From Semisulcospira habei (Eukaryota; Mollusca; Gastropoda; Semisulcospiridae), in the NCBI GenBank assembly GCA_036245525.1, contig BTPG01000002.1, positions 169,032,028 to 169,096,027 of the forward strand: DNA of 64,000 bases. The letters run 5' to 3'. Below the pieces are notes generated by a model. That model was given only the letters and a program-made list of their open reading frames with translations, was not told the DNA's origin and did not search any database. Each line of letters opens with the position of its first letter. The first letter of the stretch is position 1. The position numbers and the translations under genes are program-made. Shown one piece after another: positions 62,047 through 64,000 of the stretch.

Positions 62047-62061
62047 ATGGACAATTTAGTT

Positions 62062-63130
62062 TTTGGCTCACGTGCGAAGCAAAAGTGAGTCCATGTTTTG
62101 GGCCAGTTGTCGTCCGTCCGCCATCGTCCGTCGTTAGTGGTAAACTTTAAAGTTGGCATTTTCTCAGAGGCTATACAAGCCACAGTCTTCAAACTTGGCT
62201 CAAAGATAGTTTGTGACAAGACCTTTCTAAACATACCAATTTGAGTGACCTCTCACGAAGATTAAGGTCACATGGGATCAGGAAATAAGTAAAAAAAATA
62301 GCTATATTTTGAGATAGTTTATTTTTTTGGCAAATACTATTCACAATTCAAACCCAACCTTTGTACAAAGATACCTGATGGTAAGGCCTTTTTATGCATG
62401 CTAATTTGGTTGATCACTCGGGTCACAAAGGCTCAGGAAATGGGTCCAAAATAGTCTTATTTTGACAAAAGACGGTTGTTTGATTTGGATTTTTTTCCTC
62501 TCTCTCAAATGCTATTCGCAACTTCAAACCTAAACTTGTTACAGAGATACATGATGGTAAGACCTATCTATGCATACTAATTTGGATGACCCCTTGGAAA
62601 GGGCAAGGGTCACAAGAGCTCAGGAAATAGGTCCAAAATAGCCATATTTTGACAAAAGATGTTTTTTCTCAAATACTATTCATAACTTCAGACCCAAATT
62701 TGGTACAGAGAAACCTGATGGGAAGACCCATCTATGCATACTAATTTGGATGAGCCCTCGGAAAGGCCAAGGGTTACAAGAGGCCGGCAGATGTGTGTAA
62801 AAAGCCAGTTTTTGATAAAATTGTATGTATTATCAACATTTGCACATTTTTCAATCAAATTTGGCACAAAAAGCAGCTGATGGTAAGATCTTATGCAAAA
62901 TATTTTAGTCGACTCATCGCAAAGGTCAAGGGTCACGGGGTGGGGCACAGATGTGTGAAAAATGCTTACATTTTGAAAGAACATGGATTTTACTGGTGCA
63001 GAAGCCAGCCCTTTACTTATTGTCACAAAGGTCACACATGTGTAAATCGGTCATGCACGTGAGCCATAAGGGCTTTCTTTGCCTTTATTGTTATCAAAGT
63101 TTTGGATCAGTCATACACGTGAGCCATGAG
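62062..63130 (+). mobile_element. Short-TIR non-autonomous element with internal tandem repeats, copy 2
   Basis: Left end TTTTTGGCTCACGTGCGAAGC; right-end sequence CACGTGAGCCATAAGGGC at 63057, with a second CATACACGTGAGCCATGAGG at 63113. Inside are four tandem units of about 130-150 bp (CAAATACTATTCA...GATACCTGATGG...AAAGG.CAAGGGTCAC), one more than copy 1. It has no coding capacity. Confidence 0.75.
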
Positions 63131-63228
63131 GTTTGAGTCAATTTGGCGCGATACTGTGTGAAATTGTCGCCGTCCAACAGTTCAGTGCTCTATGTCACAT
63201 CACATTGTGATTTTAGTGCTGTGTCGGT

Positions 63229-63327
63229 GTAAACCCGTTTGCTGTGCATGTCGGTAGAGGTTTTTGTGGCGATGATTTCTGCAGGATTCATCGCCACAAA
63301 AGGCGCTACCGACAGCCGAAGGGTTAA
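63229..63327. repeat. Palindromic repeat, family A copy 11
   Basis: GTAAACCCGTTTGCTGTGC to CCGACAGCCGAAGGGTTAA. The inner stem TTTTTGTGGCGATGATTTC / GATTCATCGCCACAAAA is strong. The left TTAA is lost. Confidence 0.8.
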
Positions 63328-63429
63328 TATAAAGGGTTAATATAATTAATAGTAAATACGGCACAAAAAGCGAAAAATAAAAATACACAAGAAAGGAAAC
63401 AAACATGGAACGAACGAACAGAAATATCA

Positions 63430-63502
63430 TTAACCCTATTCCGCTTGCAATCCAGCACCGGTACTGCGTACAGTACCTGTGGCTGCATGCACAAGGGGTT
63501 AA
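63430..63502. repeat. Palindromic repeat, family I copy 5 (best ends)
   Basis: TTAACCCTATTCCGCTTGCA to GTGGCTGCATGCACAAGGGGTTAA. The centre GGTACTGCGTACAGTACC is palindromic. Both TTAA ends are intact. Confidence 0.83.
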
Positions 63503-64000
63503 AACATACGAGACAAGACGAGCATTTATGTAAGCAATAAATATAGTTTATTCCGTAGCACATGGAGAGCAATCATGTCAGGAAAATAAAATCATAACCA
63601 GCGTGGCGATGAACATTTCAAATCGCACAATCACATTCAGGCTTACAAAGCATGCAGACGTGTACGTCATGGTCACGTGTTCGTTGTTGACCTTGGTTGA
63701 AGGTCGTGTCGTGTAGCAGATCAAAGGTGGAGATATGTCACCTTTTTCGTCTTGAGACCTAATGTCGAAATGTTCAAATTCGGGAGTGGTCCTAGGAAGT
63801 TTACAGCTGAAGATACAGATCGACTGTGTTAGTTAAAGGGTGGTGCAAGAACAGCTTCGTGCCTTTAGGCACCAAGAGTCTGGCACCATCTTTGAACTAT
63901 CACGGTCAATCATATCTTGTTATGTCATTGTTCAATGGATAAAACATAGGTACATTAGGATGGAGTCGAACTTTCTCGCCATTAAAGTATAATGGAGACA
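63503..64000. other. Unassigned sequence with a decayed family B core
   Basis: 63826-63915 holds GTTAAAGGGTGGTGCAAGAACAGC and TCTGGCACCATCTTTGAACTATC, a worn family B hairpin of the GTGGTGCC subfamily. Otherwise nothing recognised. Confidence 0.5.

Overview
This is a eukaryotic, animal-type genomic window dominated by transposable elements, short palindromic repeats and long microsatellites. There are no bacterial operons, and coding sequence appears as small exons with splice sites. The mix of elements suggests an invertebrate, most likely a lophotrochozoan and perhaps a gastropod mollusc. That mix is a DIRS element, L2/CR1-like and RTE-like LINEs, tRNA-headed SINEs with (ATT)n tails, a solo LTR, and an EPN-type C-type lectin exon. 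The taxon is an inference from composition and cannot be proved here.

Layout. 1-7761 is probably one intron of a plus-strand host gene. Its terminal coding exon lies at 7762-7902. The intron holds a structurally complete DIRS retrotransposon (644-7049) with inverted terminal repeats, an internal complementary region, and decayed gag, RT-RNase H and tyrosine recombinase reading frames. 7.9-17.5 kb is 3' flank with many small palindromes, one copy of a short-TIR element carrying internal tandem repeats (12.09-12.89 kb), and a minus-strand L2-like LINE (14.8-16.1 kb). 17.7-25.1 kb holds nested old repeats in opposite orientations, with truncated LINE and RTE pieces. 26-36 kb is palindromes, dinucleotide tracts and a tandem array ending in an inverted unit (30.3-32.4 kb). 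36.3-42.7 kb holds a 5'-truncated RTE with a target-site duplication, followed by a near-complete L2/CR1-like LINE with an uninterrupted 1000-codon endonuclease-RT frame. 43.8-44.7 kb is a solo LTR with a 5-bp duplication. 46.9-49.4 kb has SINEs and a minus-strand C-type lectin exon (49205-49339). 50.5-64 kb is dense in TTAA palindromes, plus a second RTE-like LINE with a 14-bp duplication (58.6-59.6 kb), a second LTR and a second copy of the short-TIR element.

The most striking signal is a set of palindromic repeat families (called A, B, C, D and I here; more than 50 copies). Their best copies begin TTAAC and end GTTAA. At least five pairs abut and share a single TTAA, which fits TTAA-targeting (piggyBac-like) non-autonomous elements. 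They have no coding capacity, but their transcripts would fold into long hairpins. No CRISPR, rRNA or functional tRNA gene was seen. Only two host exons are well supported.
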